NCBI GenBank assembly: GCA_030040425.1
Contig: JASHTS010000285.1
Location: 1 to 39,615, forward strand
Origin: Acidobacteriaceae bacterium
Lineage (GTDB): Bacteria > Acidobacteriota > Terriglobia > Terriglobales > Acidobacteriaceae
Direction of reading: 5' to 3'
Length of the DNA: 39,615 bases
This document shows positions 9,827-19,300 of this stretch, one piece after another (within the stretch, counting starts at the first letter, position 1; every line of letters starts with the position of its first letter). The notes under the pieces are model-generated. The model saw only the letters and a program-made list of their open reading frames with translations. It ran no database searches and was not told where the DNA came from. The position numbers were made by a program, and so were the translations under genes.

Positions 9827-10351
9827 ATGCAGAAGCTGCTTCGCCTGGCGCACGACGAGCGTGGTTCGACGCTGGTGGAATTTGCCATGACTACGCTGCT
9901 TCTGGTTGTTCTTGTGGCCGGCGTTCTCCAATGGATCCTGGCGATGTATGCCTACCACTTTACGACCTACGCAGCGCAGGAAGGCGCGCGCTTTGCCGCA
10001 GTGCGCGGCTACACCTGGAGCAAGAGCAAGACCACGAGCTGCTCCACATCGGCTCCCCCAAGCTTCACGATGCCGTATGAATGCACCGCGTCAGCCGCCG
10101 ATATTCAGAATTACGTGCAGAGTCTGGCGACCGGAGGGATTAAAGCCAGCAACATCACGATCAACGAGACGAGTTCGTATGTCTGGCCGGGCACGACGGC
10201 GGATAACACCTCCACCGGTTGCACAACAAACGCCAACAGCCAGGGCTGCATGGTGAAAGTGACGGTCAGTTACAGTCTCAGCTTTTTACCTTTTATAACG
10301 GGTCACACCTTGACGATCGGCGCCACGTCGGAAAACGTGATTCTGCAGTAG
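9827..10351 (+). CDS. TadE-like pseudopilin (second copy)
   Basis: 174 residues from ATG 9827. The leader MQKLLRLAHDERGSTLVE again shows the pseudopilin G-x-x-x-x-E pattern, followed by the helix FAMTTLLLVVLVAGVLQWILAMYAYHF and YAAQEGARFAAVRG, a motif common in TadE family members. The outer part holds four or more Cys residues. An in-frame GTG at 9809 preceded by GGGAAAGG is an alternative start that would add six residues. It lies 130 bases after the first TadE-like gene in the same direction, so the three probably form one operon. Its last 49 bases overlap, tail to tail, the end of the leftward glycosidase gene. Confidence 0.83.
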   Translation: MQKLLRLAHDERGSTLVEFAMTTLLLVVLVAGVLQWILAMYAYHFTTYAAQEGARFAAVRGYTWSKSKTTSCSTSAPPSFTMPYECTASAADIQNYVQSLATGGIKASNITINETSSYVWPGTTADNTSTGCTTNANSQGCMVKVTVSYSLSFLPFITGHTLTIGATSENVILQ

Positions 10352-11736
10352 CGCCCGCGCCCACCGACCTCCGATGCGAATTGCTTCGCCCATCCCCGCA
10401 GCCTTTTGATAGCCAGACCGAGAACGCCGGCCGAGCCGCGGAAGCGGGCCGAACCGCGAGGCTGATTGTCGCGCGTCCACCACTCGTAAAAATCTTTCAC
10501 ACGCTGAACGCGCTCCGCCATCGGCTTCAGGTTGCGATACGCTTCCTCGATGAAGCCAAACCGCACCAATTGCTGAATCATACGTCCGCCAAACCATGTC
10601 CAATCGCCGCCATTCTGATATGTGTAGGGGACGGTCAACTGCGGATTCTTGAAATACCCCAGCGGATAGGGCGGATAAATTGTTAGCCCGATGGTAGAAG
10701 CTCCGGCCAGGCGTACATCCTCCTCCATCCTCGCCAGCGCTTGCTCCACCTCCCTCCGTGAAAGCAGTCCTGCCTCAATGGCCACGGCCGTGCCGCCGTG
10801 ATAGTAAATGGCATTCTCATTGAAATCCTTGGGAAACGGCGATCCGGCAAGGTAAACATGAGGAATGAACTTTTGATTCATTTCATCCCACAGGTATTTG
10901 CGAATGTTCGCGCGCAGCCGGTCTCTCGCGCTCTGCCAGTTCGCATGCGCGTCATCGCCGACGAGCTGCAGATAATCGTTCATGGCAATGAGCAGCATTG
11001 CGTTGTCATAAATGGAGAAGGCCCGATGGGAGCTCGAATCGAGCACAACGCCACGCGGCGATTCCGGCTGCACATCACCCCAGTCGATCGTGGTCCCACC
11101 CCAGACCAGGCCGTGCGCCGGGTCGAATCTCTCGGTAAGCACATAATGCATCGCCCGCCCAAGGCGCTCGCGGACGGGCACTCCCGCAATCTCTTTCTCG
11201 AGAATGGTCCGGTCCCCGGTGACAGCGGCGTATTTGCAGACTGCCTGCACGAGGGAAGACTCCTGGTCCGTTTCCACTGTGTTCTTGTCGGCCACATATC
11301 CGGGCGCCAGCGGGCTGGTGCGGTCCGTCGGGTTGATCTTTGCGGGGTCGCGTGCGACGTAGAGATCGGGGATATCGCCGCCCGATCCCTGGAACTTGAG
11401 GAACAACAGGAGTGCTTCGCGAAAAAGCTGCGGCGGATTGACCGTGAGCCCGACCTCGATGAAGGTATTCATGTCGCGGATCCAAGTGGCCCCATACCCG
11501 GAGCCCGCATTCAGACCTTCGCTCAGAAGCTTCTGCGCCATGGCGTAGACCGCGGTCAACGTCGGATCATCAAGAATTTGCTGCGCTAATTCCACGCGGC
11601 GCAGAGGGTAGGGCGTGCCGGCCGAACTGCCCGCGGCGAGTTTGGAATAGATCTGAGCCGGCATGACCGGCATGGAAGCAGCGGCAAGGCCGGCCAGGGT
11701 GATGGTCTCGATGACTTCGCGTCGCGTCAGCACCAT
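10303..11736 (-). CDS. exported six-hairpin-type glycoside hydrolase
   Basis: 477 residues. It begins MVLTRREVIETITLAGLAAA, a twin-arginine-type leader (TRREV followed by a hydrophobic run and an A-x-A-like site, MPAQ), so it is probably periplasmic. The body has the repeated helix pattern of (alpha/alpha)6-barrel glycosidases, with YGATWIRDMNTFIE (Asp88 in the W-x-R-D motif is a candidate catalytic or substrate residue), HRAFSIYDNAMLLIAMNDYL, WDEMNQKFIPHVYL and YQNGGDWTWFGGRM. I cannot name the GH family; GH63-, GH125- and amylo-1,6-glucosidase-like proteins share this fold. ATG 11736 has AGGAG seven bases upstream and is preferred over GTG 11751. It is the last gene of the leftward operon behind the DUF6259-like protein, GH42 and TonB receptor. 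Confidence 0.75.
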   Translation of the reverse strand: MVLTRREVIETITLAGLAAASMPVMPAQIYSKLAAGSSAGTPYPLRRVELAQQILDDPTLTAVYAMAQKLLSEGLNAGSGYGATWIRDMNTFIEVGLTVNPPQLFREALLLFLKFQGSGGDIPDLYVARDPAKINPTDRTSPLAPGYVADKNTVETDQESSLVQAVCKYAAVTGDRTILEKEIAGVPVRERLGRAMHYVLTERFDPAHGLVWGGTTIDWGDVQPESPRGVVLDSSSHRAFSIYDNAMLLIAMNDYLQLVGDDAHANWQSARDRLRANIRKYLWDEMNQKFIPHVYLAGSPFPKDFNENAIYYHGGTAVAIEAGLLSRREVEQALARMEEDVRLAGASTIGLTIYPPYPLGYFKNPQLTVPYTYQNGGDWTWFGGRMIQQLVRFGFIEEAYRNLKPMAERVQRVKDFYEWWTRDNQPRGSARFRGSAGVLGLAIKRLRGWAKQFASEVGGRGRYCRITFSDVAPIVKV

Positions 11737-11827
11737 GCGACTGCTCCTCACGCACCGGATCTCCGGCGCGATGCAGACTCTTGCCGTCTCCTGAGAACCC
11801 GGAGCAGCTCTTCGCGAGCCGCGCGCT

Positions 11828-14011
11828 TCAGGACTCCATGATGACCGCGGCCGAGCGCGCGGGAATGCTTATGGCGCCTGTGCTGGACACGGCATCCTGA
11901 TTCTCAGGCGTGGCAACGATGAGGCTGGCAGCGTTGGGCAAGTGGAGGTTCGCCGAGATTGCCTTGTCTTGCTCGAGATTGATCAGGACCACTGCACGCT
12001 TTCCGCTCTTTGCCGCGTAAACCGCGTAGCGATGGTCGCCGTCGGCGCTGACCGTGGCCCCCAGCGTGTCGCGAAAATCCGCGTCCCAGAGAAATTCCCG
12101 ATACCTCCGCCGCAGCGCATCGACGCGTTTTCCATATTCCAGGGTAAGAGGAAAATCCGTGACGTGGCCCTTGAAGTTGTACGGCTCGTATTCAATGATG
12201 TAGCGATACGCCAGGGTGAGGTTGATCTCGTCGCGCGCGTTGAAGCCGCGAACGGAGGCCATGAGCGGCGCCTGCGGATCGATATAGCGCAGCGCGTGAC
12301 GAGTGCCCGCGCCGATGCGGTAGTAACCGAGCACGTAATACGGCATGAGCCAATCGCCCGGACCTTCGCCGGCGAAGAGGAACTCGGGATTCACCTGGTC
12401 GGCGGCGGCGCGAAATTGCTTGACCAGGGGGATGTCGGATCCGAAGAGAAAGCCTGGCGGGGTGTACCCGTGACCGGCGCTGAAGTTATAGGCGACGCCG
12501 TTGTGCTGCATGACTTCATCGAAGAGCCAGCCTTGTGCACCGAGCGCGAGTATCTTCCCGAATTCATGCGTGGCGATGTCGCGGTATTCCTGGCAGCAGA
12601 CGTCCATGATGGCGCGGCGACGGCGGTCGATGCCGGTCAAGCTAGGAGGCGTGGTGTAGCCGAAGCTGCCTGACTCGTATTTGTTGTCGAAGGGATCGAC
12701 GCACTGATATTTGTAGAGCTTCGTCTTGTACCACTCGGTGGACATGTCGGCGAAGACCGGCTTTGCAAAGAGGATCATCTTCACACCCCTCGCCTGGATC
12801 TGGGCGATAGCGTCATGAAGTTCCTGCCACGTGCCCAGGCCGGGGTCGGTGTCGTAACAGGGCTCGCCGCCATCCTGGCCGCCGTGGTGCCACCCCACGA
12901 GCTGAATGGCGGCGACGCCGTTCTCGGCACACTCTGTCCCGTACTTCACAAGATCGCGGTACGGGATGCTGAAGTCCTCCTCCGCGCCGTCAACCTGGAG
13001 CTGCAGCCACGAGTTCACATCCCGCACCCATGCGGGAATCATGGGTGCGCTGAACCAGGTGGCGCGCCATTCCTTGTAAACGTCGAGGCCGGCATGCCAG
13101 TCGCCGCTATACGGATGCAGAACGACGGGCGCCAGCTCGACTTTCGATTGCGGATGAAGATAGACAAAATGGCAGACGCGAAATTCGAGGTGCACAGGAA
13201 TGCCGGATATTGCCTCGCCAGGCGGCACGGCATCATCGTTCCAATCGACCACGCCAGGATGTTGCTCGAAAGTGAATTGCGAAAAATAGCCAAGGGCGGG
13301 ATCGTGGACGCCCACATAGATACCCTGCTCAGGCGATTGGATGAGACAGAACTGGGTCTGGAACGTGGGATCGCCGTTGACAGTTCTGGTAGGAAACCGG
13401 ATGCCCCAGTAGCCTGTGCCTCCGGGGTTCGAGAAGTGTGGATATACCTCATCGCCGGAAAGCGCGCCGGTCCACATGTGTTCGACGATCATCGAAGCGT
13501 CGCGTGCCGGAGGGTTGAGATCGCCAAGGTAGGGATAGTCGATGGTCTCAATCGTGAGCGCGGAGTTGTTTTCGAGCGCGGCACGGAAGGTAAGCACGCC
13601 GCGTTCAACCGCAGCCGTGGCGGTGAGGGTGAGCGGAACCACGCCACCGTGCTGGCTGACCGGATCCTTCCAGACAATTTGCACCTGCGTGGGAGAGAGT
13701 TTCTCCACCGTGGCCGCAATCTGCTTCTGACCGTAGACAAAGTTGGCGCGCCGATGGGGGAGCGGAGCAAGCAGACGGAAAGAGACGCCCAGCTCCGGGC
13801 GGCGCTGCACCACCCAGTTGGCAGACTTTCGCACCATGCGCGTCAGCGCGCCCGAGTTTTTGTCGAATGCGACAAGTAAATCTTCGTCTTCCAACACAAC
13901 TTCAGAGCCCGCCGCACCGGCGGCAGACGAGTAAGCGTAGAGCTCCTTTCGTTCTGCCATCGCGACCATGGCCGTGATTCCGGCCAGCTTGTTGAATGTT
14001 CTTCGATCCAT
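11828..14011 (-). CDS. exported DUF6259-like putative glycoside hydrolase
   Basis: 727 residues. The leader MDRRTFNKLAGITAMVAMA is a twin-arginine signal. An N-terminal beta-sandwich (about residues 35-310; LVAFDKNSGALTRMVRKSANW resembles sugar-binding lead domains) precedes a TIM-barrel-like part with VNSWLQLQVDG, AIQLVGWHHGGQDGG, GVKMILFAKPVFAD and GAQGWLFDEVMQHNG. The acidic residues in LFDE and in FLFAGEGPGDWL are candidate catalytic residues, by analogy with GH36/GH31-like barrels. A C-terminal beta domain ends with IPARSAAVIMES. The architecture fits the DUF6259 family of putative glycosidases, whose activity is not established. AAGGCGG seven bases before the ATG supports the start. It lies 68 bases from the GH42 gene and 91 bases from the next glycosidase, so the genes are probably co-transcribed. 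Confidence 0.72.
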   Translation of the reverse strand: MDRRTFNKLAGITAMVAMAERKELYAYSSAAGAAGSEVVLEDEDLLVAFDKNSGALTRMVRKSANWVVQRRPELGVSFRLLAPLPHRRANFVYGQKQIAATVEKLSPTQVQIVWKDPVSQHGGVVPLTLTATAAVERGVLTFRAALENNSALTIETIDYPYLGDLNPPARDASMIVEHMWTGALSGDEVYPHFSNPGGTGYWGIRFPTRTVNGDPTFQTQFCLIQSPEQGIYVGVHDPALGYFSQFTFEQHPGVVDWNDDAVPPGEAISGIPVHLEFRVCHFVYLHPQSKVELAPVVLHPYSGDWHAGLDVYKEWRATWFSAPMIPAWVRDVNSWLQLQVDGAEEDFSIPYRDLVKYGTECAENGVAAIQLVGWHHGGQDGGEPCYDTDPGLGTWQELHDAIAQIQARGVKMILFAKPVFADMSTEWYKTKLYKYQCVDPFDNKYESGSFGYTTPPSLTGIDRRRRAIMDVCCQEYRDIATHEFGKILALGAQGWLFDEVMQHNGVAYNFSAGHGYTPPGFLFGSDIPLVKQFRAAADQVNPEFLFAGEGPGDWLMPYYVLGYYRIGAGTRHALRYIDPQAPLMASVRGFNARDEINLTLAYRYIIEYEPYNFKGHVTDFPLTLEYGKRVDALRRRYREFLWDADFRDTLGATVSADGDHRYAVYAAKSGKRAVVLINLEQDKAISANLHLPNAASLIVATPENQDAVSSTGAISIPARSAAVIMES

Positions 14012-14079
14012 CGATATCCGCCTTGGACGATCTATTGCGCCGAAGCCAATCCCTCGAATTCGCAGCAGTGAAAGGCCGG

Positions 14080-16239
14080 TCAGGCCGGCGATGCCAGGAG
14101 AGCCACGTCGAGCGATTCCAGCGAAATGTGCGTAACGCCGCTTCGTCCGCCGATGAGATCGTCCATCGCGCGAGGAAGCTCGATGCTTTCGTGAGCAGTG
14201 GTGGTGAGGTTGAGAAAAAAGTAGTACGTCCTTGTTGCGTCCTGGCGGCTGGTCACCTCGACACCATAGGGCGCATCGATGAGAGGGGTGAGACCGCAGG
14301 CGGCGGCCACGGCGCGCGCCACGGCCTCGTAGAATTCATCGTCGGTGGAGTCGCAGCCAACATAGAAGACCCATCCCTTCCCTTGGCGGTTACGGGTAAC
14401 CGCGGGACCGCCGTCCATGGGTCCACCTCCGCGCACGGTTGCCAGAACTTCGGCTCCGTGCAGCGTAAGCGATTCGATGGCGGTTCGCGGCTTGAAGACG
14501 GATTGGCTACCGGCGAATTGGATTCCGAGCCCGTTCTGAAGAGCCGCATCGAGGTTGCCGATCTGGTCGTTGTACTCAAAAAGGTCGAGGATGGCTTCGG
14601 CCTTGACCCCGGCGATGTTCGTGAAGTCGCCCGGCGCGAGCGTGCGGCGCATGCTGTTATCAGGATTCTGCGTAGCCGCGCGGTAGTTGAGAACCAGCGT
14701 GCCGCCGCCGGCGACGAATTGCTCGAGACGAGCAATCGTCGCGTCGTCAATGAGGCGCAGATTGGAGGCAACGATCAGCTTGTACTGCGAATATTCGGCG
14801 GTGAGCGGAACAACGTCAATATTATGGGCAAGGACCTTGAGGCCCGTATAGAAGCTCTGCAATTCGCCGTTGTAGCGGGGAGTACGATCGCCCACGCCGC
14901 CATAACCCTGCGCCCACTCGTTGGCATAGTCATAAAGCAGAGCAATATCCGAGCGGGTTGTGGCGCCGGCGAGTAGCGGACCGAGCAGCCCAAGCTCCTT
15001 GCAGATCTGCTGGAGGACCGGCTTGTCCGGATTGATCTTGCCATCGAAACCTTTGATGAATGAGGGGCGGTGCTCTTCGTTGCCCGCCAGTGGACGGCGC
15101 CACTCGAAAAAAAGCTGCCCGTGCGCGCCGTGCGCAAAATCGCCGTAGGCCTGAAGGCGCAACCCCTCCGGCGGCGCGTTGGACGGAACGTAGGCGTTTT
15201 GCTCGGCACAGAAGAATCGCTGGCTCGGTCCGGCGCAGCGGCAAAAATCGCCGAGGAAGCTTGCGGTGTATTGGCGCTGAAAGCGGCTGACGCCGGGGGC
15301 ACTGACGTAGTTGTCCCATGCCGTCGCGTCGAGGAATTCTGCCGCGGCGAAGACATCGACAGACCAGGTAGGGGCGGGCCAGTTGGTAAAGACAAATTGA
15401 TTCGCGGAATTGGCATGCAGGATCTCCGCCTGCCTGCGAAGATGGTTGAGGAACGAGTCGGAATAGAAGCGGCGATAGTCGAGGCTTATGGCGGGTTGCC
15501 AGCCGCCCTCCGCGGAGTTCCGCGGAAAATGAATTTGCGACCAGTCGGAGTATTCATTGCTCCAGAACGCGCCATTCCAAACGCGGTTCAATTCATCCAG
15601 AGTCCCGTAGCGATTCTTTAGCCAGATCTGAAAGGCCTTCTCAGAGACAGGATCATAGGCCTGCGGAGGATAGCCAGGCTCGTTGTCGAGCTGCCAGCCG
15701 ATCACCGAGGGATGGTCCCCGTAATGTCCGGCGAGAGCATGGGTGATGCGCGCGCTGGCGGCGAGATAATTGGGGCTGTTGGTGTTGTAACCCTTGCGGC
15801 CGCCATAAGTGTAAGGGCCGATGTCGTTGCCGGTAAGAACGTCAGGGTGCAATTGATAGAGCCAGGGCGGAACAGAAGCGGTGGGCGTGGCAAGAATTGC
15901 GCTGATGCCGTTGCGGCTCATCACATCGAGGGCGCGATCCATCCAGTCGAATGAGAATTTTTCCGGCGCGGGCTCGAAGATGGCCCAGGCAAACTCGCCC
16001 ATGCGCACCGTGTTAATGCCGAGCTCCCGCATCTCGCGGAAGTCGATCTCCCACTCGCTCGACGGCCACCATTCCGGATAATAGGCGGCGCCCAGCAGGT
16101 AGCGGTTGCCGAATCCGCGTCCGTCTGGTTCCGGTTTCCTCTGCGGCTGTGTTGGAATCGCTGCGGAAACAGCGCGGCGGCCCAGGAAAGCACCCATTCC
16201 GGCCAGGCCGGCCAAATGATTAAATGTGCGCCGATTCAC
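14080..16239 (-). CDS. Tat-exported GH42 beta-galactosidase
   Basis: 719 residues. A twin-arginine leader (MNRRTFNHLAGLAGMGAFLG) precedes a GH42 TIM barrel: YLLGAAYYPEWWP, RMGEFAWAIFEP, PSVIGWQLDNEPGY with acid/base Glu187 in the NE pair, and RFFCAEQNAYVP with likely nucleophile Glu346. A GH42 trimerisation-like domain follows (about 430-640, SDIALLYDYANEWA, FVAGGGTLVLNYR), then a short C-terminal beta domain. GH42 enzymes hydrolyse beta-D-galactosides; some act on arabinosides or fucosides. The predicted Tat leader suggests periplasmic action on oligosaccharides brought in by the adjacent TonB receptor. The Asp/Asn-rich active-site motifs are complete, so it should be active. It is the second gene of the leftward operon, 95 bases after the receptor. 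Confidence 0.92.
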   Translation of the reverse strand: MNRRTFNHLAGLAGMGAFLGRRAVSAAIPTQPQRKPEPDGRGFGNRYLLGAAYYPEWWPSSEWEIDFREMRELGINTVRMGEFAWAIFEPAPEKFSFDWMDRALDVMSRNGISAILATPTASVPPWLYQLHPDVLTGNDIGPYTYGGRKGYNTNSPNYLAASARITHALAGHYGDHPSVIGWQLDNEPGYPPQAYDPVSEKAFQIWLKNRYGTLDELNRVWNGAFWSNEYSDWSQIHFPRNSAEGGWQPAISLDYRRFYSDSFLNHLRRQAEILHANSANQFVFTNWPAPTWSVDVFAAAEFLDATAWDNYVSAPGVSRFQRQYTASFLGDFCRCAGPSQRFFCAEQNAYVPSNAPPEGLRLQAYGDFAHGAHGQLFFEWRRPLAGNEEHRPSFIKGFDGKINPDKPVLQQICKELGLLGPLLAGATTRSDIALLYDYANEWAQGYGGVGDRTPRYNGELQSFYTGLKVLAHNIDVVPLTAEYSQYKLIVASNLRLIDDATIARLEQFVAGGGTLVLNYRAATQNPDNSMRRTLAPGDFTNIAGVKAEAILDLFEYNDQIGNLDAALQNGLGIQFAGSQSVFKPRTAIESLTLHGAEVLATVRGGGPMDGGPAVTRNRQGKGWVFYVGCDSTDDEFYEAVARAVAAACGLTPLIDAPYGVEVTSRQDATRTYYFFLNLTTTAHESIELPRAMDDLIGGRSGVTHISLESLDVALLASPA

Positions 16240-16334
16240 CCAATCTCCCGAAGGATAAGTTTATCTCGCATAAGCACTGAGGCCGCCCGGGGACGGCCTC
16301 CAGGGCTGCCTGCCCAAATCAACAGGGACCGAAG

Positions 16335-19300
16335 CTAAAACACGTACTTGGCCGAAAACTGCAGGAAACGCGAGTCGATGGTGAGGTTCTGGTCGGACCA
16401 CGGCCCGGTAATCGCGACCACGTTGGCGCCAATATCCGTGTTCGTGCTGCCGGGATTCCCAAAGCTCGGGTGGTTGAGCACGTTGAACGCGTCGGCGCGA
16501 AACTCCAGGTACTGCTCGCGGAAGGTTCTGAAATCCTTGAACAGCGAGGCGTTCAGCCTCCAGTTGCCCGGCCCCGACACATCGTTCTTGGGACTGCCGA
16601 AGAAAGGCGCGACGGCGGCGTAGCCGTTTACGTAGGGCGCGGCGGTGCCCAGGCTGCTCGGGCCGCCCGAGGTGTTAAAAGCCCCATCGGCAAGCGCGTT
16701 ATCGGCGCCGACTGCAGGCGAGTAATAGCTGAATGAGCCGGTTGCATACGGCGCCAGGTCGGCGACGGCGGTTGCGTTGCTCGTATTGATCACGCCCAGC
16801 GGATCAGCAAAGGCGCAGGGATTGAACCAGCGCGCCCTTGTTCTGGTTTGCGCCGCGCAGACGTTGGCCGCAGTGTTCGACGCCGCTCCTGTGGTCATGT
16901 TGCTGGCGGTGATCGCGTTCGCCGACTGCGGCGGTGCCGACAGGCTGTTGGAGTAGGGATTGCCTACCTTGATGGCGCTGTTCGACAGGCCGCCGTTGGC
17001 ATTCTGCCAGCCGCCGATTCTGCTGATGCCGACGGTAAATGGCTCCCCGGTTTCGCCCCACCACTCCATGTCGGTCTTCCATCCACCGATGAGTTCGTCG
17101 AGAATTCCCGGGCGATTGACGAACTGCCGGCCCACGCCGAACGGCAGGTCATAGTCGACATCGGCCCAGATGCGATGGCGGACGTCGTAGCCTGACTGGC
17201 CCCACTCGTACTTGATGGGGATGAGCGCCGCCTGCTTGTAAGCGCCGTAGTCGCCGCCCAGGAGGTCAGTGGTGTTATCGAAGGCATGGGCCCAGGTATA
17301 CGTGGCGAGAAAGCTCAGGCCGTTGCCGTATTGCTTTTGCCCTACCACTTGCAGCGCGTTATACGAGCTTGCGCCCGCCCAGGACATCCAGAATTGCCCG
17401 CTGAGATGCGGCGCCGGCGTCAGCCCGTTGAGCTGCTGGCCGCCAATGGTGATCGCCAGCGGCATGTCGGGGTTATTGATGCCCGTCACCAGGTGGCGTC
17501 CCAGGCTTCCCACATAGCTCGCGGTGATTGTGGAGGTGGGCGTGATCGACCGCTGCACGCTCAGGTTATAGTTCATGGTGTACGGCATGTGCATCACCGG
17601 GTCCTCTTCGCCGACGGATGGGAAGGTGGCGTAGTGCTCGATGCCGCCCGCCGCCAGGAATCCCCCGAGACCGCCCTCGAGCGTGTTGCCGAAGGCATTT
17701 TGCGATTCGCAATACGTTCCTTCCGTGCAGGTGGGCAGTTGCGGCACGCTCGCATTCATCACGAAGGGCGGATTCAGGATGTTGGCCGCGCCGCCGCCCG
17801 GCTCAAAGCCTCCCATGAAGACGCCGGCGCCGATGCGCGCGACGGTTTTGCCGTCGAACTGGTAAGCGGCGCCGATACGCGGCGACCAGTTGGCCTTGGG
17901 GAAACTCGACAGGTATGGGTTCGAGGTGAAGGCCACCTGCACGTTATCCGCATCAAGCTCCGCCACCAGGCTCGGGTCGAGCGTGATGCCCTCATCGGCC
18001 TCCGGGAAGACTAACTTCGACGCACCAACCGCGCCGTTCGGGGTAACGGTGCCGTTCTCCCAAACGAAATTTGCCAGTTGGTTGGACTGCTCCCGCTTCG
18101 GCGTGAAGTACTCATACCGGGCCCCGAAGTTCAGGGTCAGCGTGGGAGACACCTTCCAGTCATCCTGTATGTAACCGGCAAAGTACTGCAGCACAAAATG
18201 GGTATAGGAGAAGGTGCTGATGGTGGCGGCCTGCATGTTGTCGGTGGTGGTGTACGTGCCGCCGGGAAGAGTTCCCAGGGCGAGGAAGTCCGCGGCCGCA
18301 AATCCGGAGGGGCCCCCTAAGCCCGTTACGCTGGTAAACATGCCGTTGAAGCTATAGCTGCCCAGCGGCTGCGAGGCGTTAGTGCTGTACCAGCGCTGCG
18401 GCATGGCCTCGAAACCCATCTTCAGCGAGTGATTGCCAATCACTCGGGTCACGTTGTCGAAGACCTGGTATTCGTTCATGCCCTCGTGGGCCGGATCGTT
18501 CCCGTGGGTTCCCAAGGTGGTGTAGTAAGAAGAACCGTTCGGAAAGCCGATCGTCGGCAGGCCGCCTTCCTGAAGGGCCGTGTTGACCGGAACGCCGTTC
18601 AAGCCCAGCGTAGACGCGATGTTCTGGTTGTAGTTGTATTGCAGGTTGCCCCAGTTGCCAAAGTTGAAGCCAAAGCGAAATTCGTTGATCAGCGTCGGCG
18701 AGAAAGTATGCGTCTCGTTGAGCATGTAGTTTTCGCTCAGATAGGTCTGGTTGTGGCCCTGGTAGCTCTGGGTTCCGTCGAGGATCGGGCCCAGCGGCGC
18801 ATTGTACAGGTTGATCACATGCTGATAGTTGACGCTGAAGGTGGCCAGGTCGCGGCTGCTGAGGTTCCAGTCGAGTTTGCCACCCCAGTTGATCGGATCC
18901 GAGTCCTCGACCAGGTTCACCTGGTAGTTGTTGTTGGTCGGTCCATCGTCGGTGTCGCTTGCCGTGTTGCAGTTGCCCGGGGTCCATCCGCCATTGGGTT
19001 GGCCGAAGTTGGGTTGGCCCGTGGAAGCGTAGTTGGGGCAGGGATACATCTGCATGATTTTTTGTGCGACGGAATCGATTTGCCCGGGCGCAAAGACGTT
19101 CTGGCCGGGGGCGAAGGTATAGCCGTCATACGTATACTGCGAGCTGCCGTACTGCTGCAGCGTGCCGGTCGGCCCCGCGGATACGACGTTGCTTTTGCAC
19201 GTATACGTGCCGGTGTTGGCGTTGGGCACGTAGAGCACGGTCGGACAGGACCCGGTGGTCCAGACCGGATTCAAAAGTTCGCTGAAGTCGCCCTGCCGCA

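Noticed and set aside
12815-13879. Plus-strand open frame over the DUF6259-like gene
   Set aside because: Shadow of the leftward gene, without recognisable domains.
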